Notes: generated from the letters alone by a model not told the origin. Positions 23,484-36,357 are shown, numbered from the stretch's first letter. The stretch: 64,000 nt of DNA from Rhabdophis nuchalis (GCA_039707465.1 CM077643.1:68185105-68249104), one strand, 5' to 3'. Numbers and translations: made by a program.

Positions 23484-24335
23484 AACCATGTATGTATGTG
23501 TGCACTTGTGTGTGTGTATTTTTCTTTAAACAGTGTTTGCTTTTATGCCAGCATTGAGGGGGTACCCCTTGAACACTTTAGGATATCAATATTTTGCTCT
23601 GACAAAATAAGCCATTATATAGTGACCTCGGCAACCCATCTGAATTAAATCAACCTTAAATGTAACTTTCAGATATATACTGTATGCAGCTGCAGCAAAA
23701 TAGTGCCTACCGTAGGGGGAAAGTAGTTGAATATAGGATCGCTCTGGTGCTCTCAGGGGTAGGGGAAGGAGGGTATAACAGCCAGAGCAAGAGATAACTT
23801 TGAGAACACCTAAGATCATGCCATTCTTTTCCCCCCCTAAGGATTATTTCAAAAATTCAGAGCCTGAATCCAAACATGAGGTATAGCTATAAGTGATAGT
23901 GGTTTCTGTTTATTGCTCATTTTACTATGGATTTTTTTTGGAGGGGGGGGGATGGTGAAAGTAGCAATGTACCATTGTGACAACAAAGGGCACTCCTTTT
24001 GTATGGGTATCACAACTTTGTATGGGTATCACAAAAGGTGGTGCAACACCTTTTTTTTTTGGTAATTTTGAAGAAAACTTTAGTGCTGCCGATGATTTTA
24101 CTTCTATCACATCAACTGTTGTCACCTTTACTCAAAAAGAAATACTGATGCAATTAGTCCATTTATTTTTGCAGTAGTGGGTGGTTTTATTTCTAGAATG
24201 CTATTTTCATTCTTCACGGTCATATCTTAGCAATAAGCTTCAAGTAAGCCCCCACCTTGCATGCAGTGCAATGACTGTGAAACTTCCTGTTCCGTTAATG
24301 GGGACCAAACTCGGTCAGACTGCAGCCATACTGTG
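23484..24335. other. Mostly unrecognised; 16-bp direct duplication at 23998-24032
   Basis: 'TTGTATGGGTATCACA' occurs twice within 35 bp. A minus-strand frame at 23925-24125 is open but not recognisable. I report no gene. Confidence 0.4.
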
Positions 24336-24337
24336 AA

Positions 24338-24605
24338 TTTTGAATTTAATTTTTGAATTTATTTATATTTATATCCCACCCTTCTCCACAGAGGACCCAG
24401 GGCGACGCACAGGAAATTTAAAAACATACAAAATACAAAAAATAAATACATAATTTAAAATATATATTAAACTATCCTATCCTATGCTTAAAGCCAAATT
24501 TTAAAATACCCAATTTAAAACTTTCTAAAAAGTCCCCATGGGAGGTTAGGCTAGGCCGGCTTGTTGGAACAAGTATGTCTTTAGACATTGGCAGAAGAGG
24601 CGGAG
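24338..24605 (-). mobile_element. L2-clade (B) LINE 3' UTR fragment
   Basis: Minus strand: 'CTAAAGACATACTTGTTCCAAC' and 'AAGCCGGCCTAGCCTAACCTC', then the 3' UTR hairpin region ('GTCCTCTGTGGAGAAGGGTGG') and an AAATA tail. It is collinear with 13245-13480. Confidence 0.75.
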
Positions 24606-25724
24606 TTTCTCCATCATCATCTGAGTCCCAGGATGGGGACTCAGATGATGCATAAGGCTATAAGACCAACACAGGACTTTATACTTAACATGAAAAGCAA
24701 AGATGTGATTACTTAAATGAGCGTGTGTTACACATGTTACTATCTTTCATTATCTACATCTTCAACCACCAGCTCTCTCTTTTTTACTCTGAATTCTTGT
24801 TTTCTTGTCTATCAAGCTCTATTCTTATGTAATATAATAACTTTGTACTTATATTTATCCTACATTGCTGAAATACTTTTCTGGGCTGTTGGCAATAGTT
24901 TAAGACTGATGTTGCTTGAAAGAAAAACACAACGGCAACTTTGTGTTGAGGGGGTGATGAGTGATAAAAATACAACTCCATCTTTTTTCACACTGTAGTG
25001 TTCAAACAAGGTCATTCTTTCAAACTTTGGATGACAACATTATTACATAAAGTACAATTTTACTCTTCGGTATATAATTTTACTCTATGTAAAATGTAAC
25101 TACGCTGCTGTGAAAAGACATGGCATTTAGTGGGAACACTTTTGTAAGCAAGCGGTGAAGAATGTGGGTAATGCAAATGTTCAATACAGTTTGTGCACAA
25201 CAATCCTTTGAATGTTTATTCAGACATCACTCCTGCTATGTTCACTGGAGCTGAAGATGAATATGCATATTGTTTTAGCCACAATATAGAATTACACAGT
25301 TGTTTTCGGTTTGGCTGGTTTGTTTTAACACAGCAATAAATCCCCCAACTCTATTCCACACACAATAAACATCCCCAAGTTAATGAACAAGATGTCATAA
25401 ATTGCTCATGCATTAATACTTATGTCAGGAGAAGACAGAAAACACTGTTTAATACTGGAATAACTTGGGATGAATTTAGACTGGGTTGGGAATGAGAGAT
25501 GTCCTTTGAAAATGATTAATGGCTGTCTTCATTTCAGGATTATCAGGATGGACTGATAGGCTGCACAGCTTTTACTGGAAAGTTAAGCAAATTTTCTGTT
25601 CTTGAAAATCGTTTTTGAATATATATATTTCAAAGGGAAGTTGGGCTTACATACAGAAAGTTTGAGAAAAATAGCCAATATTAAAAACATTCACATACCA
25701 AGGTTTACAGTTTAAGCCTTCTCC
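24606..25724. other. No recognised feature
   Basis: No coding or repeat signal recognised, apart from a small inverted repeat near 24620-24655 (GATGATG...CATCATC with ACTCAGATG). Confidence 0.4.
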
Positions 25725-25815
25725 CCCCAAAGTCCTTCAGAAGTTCCTATTGAATTGTAATTTTTAATGTGATGGGGGAAGGAAGATATTATTAGATATA
25801 TGATAGAAGACTAGG
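25725..25815. repeat. Diverged local duplication, unit 1
   Basis: 'TATTGAATTGTAATTTTTAATGTGATGG...ATTATTAGATATATGATAGAAGACTA' is repeated with roughly 15% differences at 26300-26397. Confidence 0.7.
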
Positions 25816-26299
25816 CACATTATTACTTTTCTACACTATGACACTTAATATTTCTTAGTAAAGCCTTGCAAAATATACTGGGGTCAGTACTAGAATTTTT
25901 TGTTACCAAATTATATTTCTTATATTAAACTTAATCTGAATACAGATAGAATCCCTTACAAGATTACAGTATGCACCTGGGTACTCAACATCCCAGAATA
26001 ACAAACGTTAAACTACATCATATCTGGTAGAAAAATAATTCAATAAAGAAGGTGCATAGCACTATACATCCCTGGCTTCAAAAAATGAATTCTGAAATTC
26101 AGTGGTCCTTATTTGCAGGTTCAGAGTATTTCTGCAGCAATCAACTTTTAAAGAACTAAGGAAAGTAGGTCATTGCCCTTAACTCAAAAGATACAACCAA
26201 AAATACTGGGTAAAAAAAAAAGAGATAGATTTCTTAATTACGATAGAAATATGACACCGGTGGTCACAGAGTCACAGTCACACCCCAAAATTTAGAGCA

Positions 26300-26397
26300 T
26301 ACGCTCCCAAAGTCTTTTGAAAGTTCATATTGAATTGTAATTTTGAATGTGATGGAGGAAGGAGGACATTATTAGATATGTAATAGAAGACTAAGCT
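26300..26397. repeat. Diverged local duplication, unit 2
   Basis: This is the direct-orientation partner of 25725-25815, about 575 bp away. The family is unknown. Confidence 0.7.
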
Positions 26398-26439
26398 ATT
26401 AATTTATTTAACTTTAAAGTAATAAATTTTTTATTTTTT

Positions 26440-26585
26440 ATTTATTTTATTTTAATCATATTTATATCCCGCCCTTCTCCACAAAGGACCCAGGAATTTA
26501 AAAACATACAAAAAATAAATACATAATTTAAAAACATATTAAATTATTCTAGTCCTATGCTAAAACCTATGCTAAAAATAGACAA
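26440..26585 (-). mobile_element. L2-clade (B) LINE 3' UTR fragment
   Basis: It carries 'TTTATATCCCGCCCTTCTCCAC...GGACCCAGG', then 'AATTTAAAAACATACAAAAAATAAATACATAATTTAAAA', matching 24338-24480 almost phrase for phrase. Confidence 0.75.
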
Positions 26586-28384
26586 GTACTTGTCCTATGC
26601 TAACAATAGACAAGTACTTGTACATGAAAAAATAATAATTCTCCTCTTTGTCCTGGCTTCAATTACTACATGGTTAACACTCCTCTCAGCCCATTCTCAT
26701 TTCCAATTTTCTATTATTATGATAAAGTAAATATGTTTTCTGTGCTGGAGATTGGAGAGGCCAAAATGTCTTGGGGTCAGGACATTCTAACCCTAATGAA
26801 AATGGTCTGTCTCCAGGAATAAAATACTGTATTTCAGAGCTGGTATACATTCTGACTTTGAAACTTTGCATTCCTCTAAAAGAGATCATGAGAGGATTAA
26901 ATAGTAATATTAAAAAAGTCTAACATTTATATCTTTTGGAAGTCCTGGATCACTTCTTTGCTACAATCTAATATTCTTCTGTATTTTTGCAGCCCAGATC
27001 GTTAACCCCAAGTATCATACATTTCCATATTCCAAGGTGGAGACTCCAGGATCCCACAGCCCCTTCCCCCCAAAAATGTAAGTGTGAATGCTTTCGACTT
27101 CCAAAAAAAAAGTTATTAACATGTTAATGTGGCAGAAGAAGCAAATTATTGATGCATGTTTGGGGAGTATTTAATTAACTTTTATTTCAATGAAAAGTAA
27201 AATAAATGCAAGCCATGTTGATTTTGACCAGAAAAACATATATGGCTGCGCCATAAAGAGAAAGAAAACACTACCACCATTAGCCAGAAGTAGCTTTGTC
27301 CGAAGCATTTGCAAAAACTAGAAGTTGAAATGATTTTTGTCATTTTTTTACAATCTTAGTTAAATATAAAAAGTACTTCAAAGTTTTTTCTTTAAGGAAA
27401 AACCCCCCAAAACATCAGAGTAAATCTGAGATGTGGGTTCATTAAAAGATGTTTTAGGAAGATTAAAAGCTTCCTTTAAAAAAATCTGCCTGAATCATCT
27501 CTTTTCCCACATGGTTCTTTGCCTTCTTTCCTTTAACAGGTTTGCCTTTTATGAAGTATCTCCAGAATCAGTTTCTTCAAGGGCTTCAAGGATTGCATAT
27601 TTTGGCTTGGGCCTTCTATCACATGAGCTTTTGCAAACATTGTGTTAACCATTTGCAGCTCTGCTTCTAAAATTAGGTGAGACATGACAACCATCTCAGT
27701 TGAATTTATGAAATGGCCTTACTAACCAGAGAAGCTCATCTGGCACCAAGCATATTGGGCATCAAGCATGGACATTTTTGTTCAACCAACAGTAAAAGTG
27801 AATTATTGGATCAAAACACAACAAACAACTAAATATTTAGGCTGATGTCTCTTTATCACTTCGTGTTAATTGTAAGTGTGACTTTATTTTACATTCAACA
27901 GTGTTTTTTTTTTCCATATCACCCTGATAATCACATTGAGATGAAGGCCTAAAATATTTTCAAGAAAATAAAACAAGATAGCCTCAAATTAGAAGTGAAA
28001 CTAGCAGTACTTATATAAAATACCTTTCTGGATATTTAATAAAGGATAAAAACTGCTTCATCTGAGGACCAAAGTAGCTGCGGGCTCTTATTCTCTCTCT
28101 TAATGTCATTTTTCTCAAATGAAATTGTGCTGCTTGAGAATCTATTATTTTTTCTCCTGTCAAAAAAGCATAGTTAGCATAAGAAGGGGCAATTTCAAGT
28201 AAGAAAAAGCCACGGGGGGAGGGGGAATCCTTGCATCAGTGTCGTGATCTTAGCAAAAACTAAGCTCTCCATTAATTTTCTTTTTAAAGCATAGCATGGA
28301 TTCTATTACTGTCTTGTTGAATTTGTATGCCTGTTTACAAAGAACATACACATTCATAAAGTGTACTAATAAAGGAGAATATTT
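26586..28384. other. No recognised feature
   Basis: A 20-bp direct repeat ('AATAGACAAGTACTTGT' at 26576 and 26606) is the only structure seen. No gene is supported. Confidence 0.4.
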
Positions 28385-28490
28385 ATAGCTCATGAGGAAT
28401 TCTTGGGGCTCTCTGAGCTTGCTTGTTTTCCTGCAGATGTTTCATTACCCAAACTATTTAGTTGGGTCTAAGAAAACCCAGACAGCATTT
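28385..28490. repeat. Penelope-like element end fragment (tentative)
   Basis: 'GCTTGCTTGTTTTCCTGCAGATG' and 'TTTCATTACCCAAACTATTTAG' match, from memory, a phrase frequent at Penelope-like element ends in squamates. No coding part is present. Confidence 0.4.
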
Positions 28491-28700
28491 TAAGGAGGTA
28501 ACCATGTGGTCTGCATGCTACACTGTATGCAAGCATGAAAAATGTGGGCACTTTTGTGGCAAATTTTGTGACTCAAAAATAATGATGGACTAATAGAATT
28601 GTGCATCTTACTATTGATGTTCCCAATGTCTATTTGCAGCCTTACAAACTTGATTAATAAACAAATATGTAGAAAGGCAAAATTGGAAATTCCTTTATAT

Positions 28701-28835
28701 TGGGGTGTCAAACTGGTGGCCTGCGGCCTTGATGTGTCATGCGCAGGCCACACCCATCCCCAGCTCCACAAAGGCAAAAGCGTTGTGATATATCATGTGA
28801 CATCATGTGATGTGATCGAGTGTGACATCCATGCT
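28701..28835. mobile_element. hAT-like fragment ('GGGGTGTCAAACT' family)
   Basis: The start 'TGGGGTGTCAAACTGGTGGCCTGCGG' resembles a common vertebrate hAT terminus. The other end is not identifiable. Confidence 0.4.
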
Positions 28836-29097
28836 TTATACTGTATATACCAATAGCAACAGGGTTGAATTCTTACAGTAAAAGTTGGATGTTTCTCAGA
28901 AGTCACCTGGAATGGCACATCCAAACTCTTCCCTGGCCTGTAGCTTAATAATTATTATTTCTGATAACCACCACAAAACTTTTGCTTATTAATATGAATG
29001 GATGAGATGTTAGAGACAGGATTATAGAGAATGAGAAAAAGTATGGAATGAAGTTTGGTTGTGCTTTAAGAAGTAGTGATAAACTGTTAATGTTGGT

Positions 29098-29165
29098 TAT
29101 TTATTTATTTAAAACATTTATATAGCCGCCTATCTTATAAAAAATTCTGGCAGCTCCCAATCAAA
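29098..29165 (-). repeat. Old L2/CR1 3' end fragment
   Basis: 'TTATTTATTTATTTAAAACATTTATATAGCCGCCTATCTTA' has the layout of a minus-strand LINE 3' terminus (tail, then GCCGCC hairpin arm). Confidence 0.5.
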
Positions 29166-29540
29166 ACCACACTTGCTGAAGATAAAGGGAAAGGGTTTTT
29201 TCTGCATTTCTATTTTTTCTTTTAATATATTTCTGTTCTGTGTAATTGTATTAGATTTAATAAAAATATTGGGGGGGGGGAAACATACAGAGAAAAACAA
29301 CTGAGTTTAGCACAGTTCTTTTCCCCCTAATGCTCTGGAGCTGTGGTGGCGAAGCTATGCAATGTGTGCCAGAGGTTGCACACAGAGTTGTCTCTGTGAG
29401 CACACATGCTGTCACCAATTGCTCTTCTGGATTCCAGCTAGTTTGGCATGCATGTGTGTGGCGGCAAGCTGCTTTCTTCTTGGTTCTGAAGCTCTGGTGC
29501 ATGCACACACACACTCTCCAGTTTTGGCTGAAAAGGTTAG

Positions 29541-31159
29541 CCATTCATGGCCCAGTGGGATGCCACGAGAGAGATCTTGTTTGGGAGGAGTTTGACCCCG
29601 TTACTTCCGAGGATATGGACAGGCTACGTGGGCGACTGCGAACCACCACATGTTCATTGGACCCGTGCCCCTCCTGGCTTGTACTGGCATCCTGGGAGGT
29701 GACACGAGGCTGGCTCCAAGAGGTTATCAACGCATCCTTGAGTGAGGGTTCCTTGCCTGCCTCCCTAAAAGAGGCTATGGTGAGGCCCCTCCTCAAGAAG
29801 CCCTCTTTGGACCCAGCTCTTTTGAACAACTACTGTCCAGTCTCCAACCTTCCCTTCTTGGCGAAGGTTGTTGAGAGTGTGGTGGCACAACAGTTTCCCC
29901 GTCACCTGGAGGAAGTTGACTATCTAGATCCGCGCCAGTCCGGCTTTCGGCCCGGGCATAGCACCGAGACGGCATTGGTCGCGTTGGTAGATGATCTCTG
30001 GAGGGCCAGAGATGGGGGATGTTCCTCCATCCTGGTCCTATTAGACCTCTCGGCGGCTTTCGATACCATCGACCATGGTATCCTATTGCATCGGCTGGGG
30101 GGGTTGGGGGTGGGAGGCACCGTTTTACGGTGGTTCTCCTCCTACCTCTCTGGCCGATCGCAATTTGTGCGGGCAGGAGAGCAGAGGTCGACCCCGAGAC
30201 CCCTCACATGCGGGGTGCCTCAGGGGTCGGTCCTCTCGCCTCTCCTGTTTAATGCATACATGAAGCCGCTGGGTGAGATCATCCGTGGTTTTGGGGTAGA
30301 GTACCACCTGTACGCTGATGACACCCAGCTGTACATATCTACCCCAAACCACCCCAACGATGCCGTAGCGGTGATGTGCCAGTGCCTGGAAGCCGTGCGG
30401 ATCTGGATGGGAAGTAACGGACTTAGGATCAACCCGACCAAGACCGAGTGGCTGTGGTTTCCGGCTGCCCGATTCAACCAGCTTTCTCCAACGCTGGCCA
30501 TAGGGGGCGAACATCTTGCCCCTGTGGATGGGGCGCGCAATTTGGGTGTCCTCCTGGATACCCGGCTGTCTATGGAAGAGCAAGTGACAGCCGTGGCCAG
30601 GAGGGCGTTCTACCAGGTTCGCCTGGTTCGCCAATTGCGCCCCCTATTGGATCGGGACGCCCTTCGCACAGTCACTCATGCCCTCGTGACATCCCGACTG
30701 GACTATTGTAACTCTCTCTACATGGGGCTCCCCTTGAGGTGCACCCGGAGGCTTCAGTTAGTTCAGAATGCAGCCGCGCGAGCAATTATGGGGACCACCA
30801 GGTTTACCCACGTTACACCGCTCTTGCGCGAGCTGCACTGGCTACCTGTCGTCTTCCGGGTGCGCTTCAAGGTGTTAGTTATCATCTTCAAAGCGCTCCA
30901 TGGCTCGGGACCTAGCTATCTGCGAGATCGGATCCTGCCCCACACATCCTCACGACCGATTCGTTCCCACAGAGAGGGGCTTCTCCGGGTGCCGTCCACT
31001 AGACTTTGTCAGCGGGCGACGCCCAGGGGAAGGGCGCTCTCTGTGGCGGGCCCGGCCCTCTGGAACGACCTTCCCCCTGATATTAGAACGACCACTGACC
31101 TCCGCTCCTTCCGTGTAAAATTGAAGACCTATCTCTTTCGACTGGCCGGCCTTGAATAG
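29541..31159 (+). CDS. L2 reverse transcriptase (endonuclease lost, RT open)
   Basis: The RT half of the L2 protein: 'HGPVGCHERDLVWEEFDPVTSEDMDRLRG', 'NNYCPVSNLPFLAKVVESVVA', '[21 protein letters not shown]', '[19 protein letters not shown]', '[13 protein letters not shown]', YADD (codons at about 30314-30325) and 'LDYCNSLYMGLPL'. The terminal 'ALWNDLPPDIR' block follows, with a stop at 31157-31159. There is no premature stop. The frame also happens to be open back to an ATG at 29330, but that 70-codon extension is flanking DNA, not LINE. Differences from copy 2 are few. One lies in a conserved motif: NYRP reads NYCP. Without endonuclease and promoter the copy is unlikely to mobilise itself. 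Confidence 0.88.
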
Positions 31160-31352
31160 TTCTCTCTGTCTATTGACTCCAAATATTTTAATGGGTTCTT
31201 AATCTTATATTTTTAGCACGGGTAATATTATTTAATTCTATTTTAAAGTATGTATGTTGTATTTATTGTATATTGTTTTTAGCTCTGCCTGTGCACCGCC
31301 CCGGGTCCCTGTGGGGAGAGGGTGCGGTTAATAAATTTCAATTTCAATTTCA
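29541..31352 (+). mobile_element. Young L2-clade LINE, copy 3 (5' truncated)
   Basis: Homology begins abruptly at 'CATGGCCCAGTGGGATGCC'. The 3' UTR hairpin lies at about 31294-31328 and the tail is (ATTTCA)n. There is no obvious long TSD, which is normal for the L2 clade. Confidence 0.9.
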
Positions 31353-31644
31353 ATAACAGCTCTAGAGAATAGATGAAACTTGGAACAGATGCGACCTCTG
31401 TACCATTTTGTTATCTGGAAAATCCTTCTTCCTGCAAATTTCAACTTTCGTTGGAAGAAAGGTCTCCATTTTCTTTCTTGCTTTCTTTTCTTCCTCTGGG
31501 CCTCAAATATGGTATCTCACTTCTTTCTTGTTGGCCTCGTGCCATAAAATTGCTTATAACTTTCAAAAGAACAAAACCTTGTGCACCTAAAGAGGGAGGG
31601 ATTTTGCAGATTCTCTCCTTTGCCTATATACTAGCATCTCTCAT

Positions 31645-31745
31645 CAGGTGTCTATGGAGATTCTCAGTCATCCAGGGTCATGGTTGTCACAAAGGTGCTT
31701 TGAATGTCCAGTTGCCTCTCAAAAAAGCACCTTTGGGACTATCCT
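31645..31745. repeat. Unclassified interspersed repeat fragment
   Basis: 'GGAGATTCTCAGTCATCCAGGGTCATGGTTGTCACAAAGG...AAAAAAGCACCTTTGGGACT' shares phrases with 5018-5066. The class is unknown. Confidence 0.4.
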
Positions 31746-33365
31746 CAGGTAGCTCTGCTTGTATGAAATATAGTGAATGGTGAATGTGTCATAAAAGTAT
31801 CTAAAAATAAAAATTAAAGGAGATGAAGCTTTCAACATTTCCTTTATATATTGCTTGAATCAGCTTCATCAACCTAAGTCATTGAGATCTATAGGTTCTG
31901 TCTTGGCTATTCCAAATGGAACTGGATGTGCCTTTGTAAATTTAGATGTGAAATGTTTGATTAAGATGGAGAGTACTGTAAATGATGGAAATGGTGGTAT
32001 GGATTTCTGTGCATAACTAGTTCTCAATGCCATCTCCAAAAATAGGACAAGGTTTTCATAAATCTGAGCTGTTCATAGCTTTGGCATATCCTAATATTTT
32101 GTACTGATGGATAAGCTTTGTAATAGAACCCTTTAGCCTTCCAAGTTTACTTCTTTATAAGTTAAATGCATTTCTCTTTCCCCAAGGGATCCATTTTAAT
32201 AATTTCTCAGATTTCCAGGGTTTTTAATGTTTCTGATTTCCAGGGTTAGCAAATGTTGCTGCTTTTTTTAGAAAAAGGCTACTAATTCTATGCCATAGAA
32301 AGGGGTTGGGGGGAGAGATCCATTTTTAACCTATTGATCCCAGAACTGGAAAGAACAAGCACAATCTCTGCATAGTTAATAATTATATTACAACCCAGAA
32401 ATGTGGGTGAAGATCATTTGTGTACTACCGTCATTGTTAATCCACCTCCCTAGGCACAACTGGGCTTAAGTGCTCATTTTCCAACTTCAGTAATACTGAA
32501 CATATGTCAAGAATCAAGAGCAACCTTTTCACATTTCTGCATTTCTCCATCCCTTCATCTTGAACCTCAAAAGAGAAAGCTGTAATGTGTGTCCAAAATT
32601 ACCTCCAGGCAGACTGGCTAAAAAAAACCAACACCAGGTAAAGTCAATTAAATATCTTGCAAAATCCTCAACTGGACTATCTGGAACATCAAATGGTAAC
32701 AAAATCCCTTTACCTTCAAGCTTCCTCTCCCCACTTTTTCTCTGCCAAATGAGACTTCTTTGTTCTGTTCCCTATCACTTTGAGATTAAAGCTCTGATCT
32801 TCTCTTTGAAAATGATGTCACTTTTTTTACTTTGGCACTGAGAGAAAGTTCATTACACATCTGCAGTGTGACTGATGGTTTTGAATAGACATGGGCGGAG
32901 AAGGGGAAGAACAAGCAAAGGTGTAAAACTCAAAAGGGACAAGCTGACAGTTCAAGCTAGAAATGACAAAAAGATAGAAAGATTAAGAAGAAATTGTTGT
33001 TCAATGTAAATATCTCTCCTATCATTTAATTATAGCCATTGAAGATGGGCTTTTTTATTTCCTTGGTGGTTTCAATTTTGAATAAGGGCCACAGATTAAT
33101 GATGGTTGAAGCATACAGCTTAATCAAGCCAGGCACTTCTAATTCTATCCATAAAGATACAGATCAACGTAAAGAGATTTGAGGGCAAGAATGCATTCCT
33201 TCTTCCTTAGTAGAGGTCAGGAAAATATTTGTTTTCATACATATAAACTTTATTAGGGATTTGTGAAGATTGGCACATGGAAATGAGAAAACATATACCA
33301 GTGAGATGTGTAGGTGTCTATGTAGGCTCCTATAGGATTAAACAGTAGTTGCATAACTGGAACTT
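31746..33365. other. No recognised feature
   Basis: Short frames only. I see no gene or repeat that I can name. Confidence 0.4.
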
Positions 33366-33486
33366 TGGTGGTGCAATGGCAAGAATGCAGTATCGCAAGC
33401 TAATTCTGCCCACTACCAGGAGTTCAATCCCAAGAGAGTCAAGGTTGACTCAGCTTTCGATCCTTCCAAGGTTGATAAAATGAGAG
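33366..33486 (+). mobile_element. tRNA-derived SINE (squamate type), 3' truncated
   Basis: The tRNA-like head contains an A-box-like 'TGGTGCAATGG' and a B-box-like 'GAGTTCAATCCC'. The body phrase 'GTCAAGGTTGACTCAGC...CCTTCCAAGGTTGATAAAATGAG' follows. The tail of the same family is seen at 41708-41835. It breaks off where the SPIN-like element begins. Confidence 0.75.
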
Positions 33487-33634
33487 GGTTGAATGACCCT
33501 TTCACAGGGGTCACCTAATATCGGAAAACACATATTAGCATAGTAGCAATGAAAATAATTTTATGGTTGGGTGTCACCACAACATGAGGAACTGTATTAA
33601 AGGGTCGCAGCATTGGAAAGGTTGAGAACCACTG
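33487..33634. mobile_element. SPIN-like hAT element, internally deleted, one TIR lost
   Basis: 'GACCCTTTCACAGGGGTCACC', 'ATAATTTTATGGTTGGGTGTC', 'CACCACAACATGAGGAACTG', 'TATTAAAGGGTCGCAGCATT' and the terminus 'AAGGTTGAGAACCACTG' match my memory of the SPIN (hAT) family, known for horizontal transfer among vertebrates. The left terminal repeat is missing: similarity starts inside the element, directly against the SINE. Confidence 0.75.
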
Positions 33635-36325
33635 CTATAAAGCATTATGAAGTGGTAAATGTCTAAATCATATTGCTATATTTATTGAAATATATTCTTA
33701 AGCAATTTGGAAATATGCTTTATTCTTCAAGCTGATGTTTAATATTGGATGGTCATCCTATTTAAAATATCATTTTTGAAACAAATTTGAAGTAAATTTA
33801 AAAAAAAACCACACACACACACGGGTACATGTATGCATAGAGGGACTCCGACAAGAATATACAAGATTTTTGCACATACAAAAGAAATTTGCTTTTTGTT
33901 ATCTTTTCAAAGTGAACATAGGCACAATACACCTATTGGTGGTATATTACTTTGTGATCACACTTCCTCTACTCTATTTATCAAACAAACAGAATTACAA
34001 GAAGATAGGCTACAGATTAGATTTTTTTTTAAAAGAAACTACTGTATACATTTTAATTGGGTTAAATAAAGATCTTATCCCCAATAAACTATTGCAAAAT
34101 ATTTCAATGTTGTAGTAACATAATAAGGGACTCAACCAGGGCCCTATCCTGTACACATTTGCTCAGTAATGAATTTCAAATTCTCAATACTCAGAAAAGG
34201 TGATATACTTAAAAAGGCCACTCAACAATGCATTGCTTATTGGACTTGCATCTATTGGCAATTTTGAAGCATTTATCCTTTATTTCCAAAATTATACCAG
34301 GGATACAGGGGCATCTGTACACAAAATTACATCCTCACTGAAACTTATAGTCTTAAACCCATGGGATGGAGTCATTAACTATACTTAATAGAATTTAATT
34401 TACATGTAATAATTAAGCTTTTGTTCTTGCTTCATCCATTTTTCTGAATAGTCCCTCTTGGTTTAATTCTCTAAAAAAATCTACCCAGACACTCACGCAT
34501 TCTCAAACAAAACTTATGTTAGGAGAAATCTATATGATCAACAAGGTATCTTTTCAAATTATGAAACCCAACATGGAATCTGATTTTCTATCTCTCTGTA
34601 ATACTGCTATGGAAGATATATAAGATCAGGAAATAACAATTAATGATCCTCTTCAATCAAACACTGTATCTCTACTCCCCAAACACAGCTGGATCCCCAT
34701 GTAATGAAGTACTCTGTGAACATAGCTCAAAAATGATTCTAGCTTTTGGAAATGGCCAATATACTTAACTGGAATTATAAATTGGAAAATTTATTAATTG
34801 GAAAAATAAAATCAAAGCAGATTAATTTCACTTCCCAGACAAATATGTTTTTTCCTCACAGTTCCTTACAATATTTTCCCAGACTATTTATTTTGACATG
34901 CTGATGTGCAATAGGATTTTAGCTTTGACCCCTATCCAACATTGTAAAGACGGATTACATTCCCCTTGCCCCAATCTTCTCTATTATTTTCCCCTGTGAT
35001 CTTTAAATTCACTGGGACAGCAAATAAGTCATTAAGCAAGGATCAGAAATCACTTTGCATTATAGTTATATTTATTTATTCTGTAAGACTATACCCTATA
35101 TATTAATGCCTTTACTAAAAGGCAACATCCAATTTCCCATACAAATGTAAGGAGCTATTACACTAGGACAAATATACATTTAGAGTGGGAGGGGAGACTG
35201 TGTTGCAAATTCCTAAAGATATGGTGGCCCCCACAGACAACCATGCTGGAAATCTTAAATAAGGAATATCCTTTTATTGATGAAAATATGCCCATCCCTG
35301 TCCGCACATTAGGAAACAGCTCCTCGGACAGGGATTGAAATTAATGCTAAATATGAACCAAACAAATAGATATCTTACACACTGGGATACAATACAGCTC
35401 TTACGTTACCCTCCCATTTCTTGACTATGACAAAAACCTTAAATAATTTGTTTCCCCAGAACAGCAGTTTCCCCTTACCACTAGGAGTTGTCCAACATCC
35501 CTACATTGGGGCTAATAAATCCTACCCAACAATGGAGGGACAATTTCAAAATTTCTGTCTTTATAATAACTTTGAGCCTTCCTTCCTTTTTTCATATTAT
35601 TGGGAGGGCATATTAGTTGCCTATTGCTGTTCTGAAAGTGATCTGAGCCACACCTCAACATTTGCACACACGTTATGGAAAATTTTACAGCCATCAAAAC
35701 TATCGGACCTAATAGGAAAATAGCAAACAAATTTGCAGACTGTGCTGACATGCAAGTTGCAGAAACACGTCTTTATTTACAAAGATTTCTTGCCAGAGGC
35801 GAAAGACAGAGAAATGTTTAAAAAATGATTGTCTTTTTTACTTTGCTTATCATGCTTCCAACACACTTTTTAAGGTCCTTTACCAAATATTTTCTCAATG
35901 CACTTTTTGCCAAGTAAATGATTTTCAAAGTCTATATAAACACCGATTAAATATATTCACAAAGTGTATTTTAAATTTGTTTTCCTTTTCATAATTGTGT
36001 ATCATTAAAAATATATCTTTCTTTCCATTCCACCTCCCACCCTTTGCAAACCTAAATGATGTATACCTTTGACATTGTACTACGATTTTTTTGTGGTCCA
36101 ATTTGTAGCACTGGGACAGTTTCCATGAAATGGCCCATTTAATATAAACTGTGCAGATGTGACCTTTTTAATGTTCCTTCTGGAAGAATTAAATTATTTC
36201 CGTTATCTTTCCCAAGGCCCAGATTTTGTCTCTATACTGAAAACTTCCACAATTATATTTCCATTCCACGAAAGGTTAAAAATAGGCTTGTCTAAAGTGT
36301 ATTCTCTTAAATATATTCATTCATA
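33635..36325. other. No recognised feature
   Basis: A stretch at about 34700-35720 has several longish frames with many stops and could be a very old coding relic, but I cannot place it. A short (CA)n is at about 33812. Confidence 0.35.
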
Positions 36326-36357
36326 TATATATATACCGTATATATATATGAATGATA
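36318..36357. repeat. AT-rich palindrome
   Basis: 'TCATTCATATATATATATAC' is followed by CG and its near-perfect reverse complement. It adjoins the second Penelope/hammerhead repeat unit and could form a cruciform. Confidence 0.75.

Noticed and set aside
23925..24177. Open frames on both strands around a 16-bp duplication
   Set aside because: Short, low-complexity ends, no motif; not supportable as a gene.
29330..29540. N-terminal 70 codons of the 609-codon open frame
   Set aside because: LINE homology starts at 29541. The upstream part is flanking DNA that happens to be open, with no recognisable domain.
31630..31660. Another CTGATGAG on the minus strand, considered as a third hammerhead
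   Set aside because: No GAA core follows at a plausible stem II distance and no stem I arms pair.
34700..35720. Possible ancient protein-coding relic
   Set aside because: Several short open stretches are interrupted by many stops, and I could not match them to any family, so no feature is claimed.
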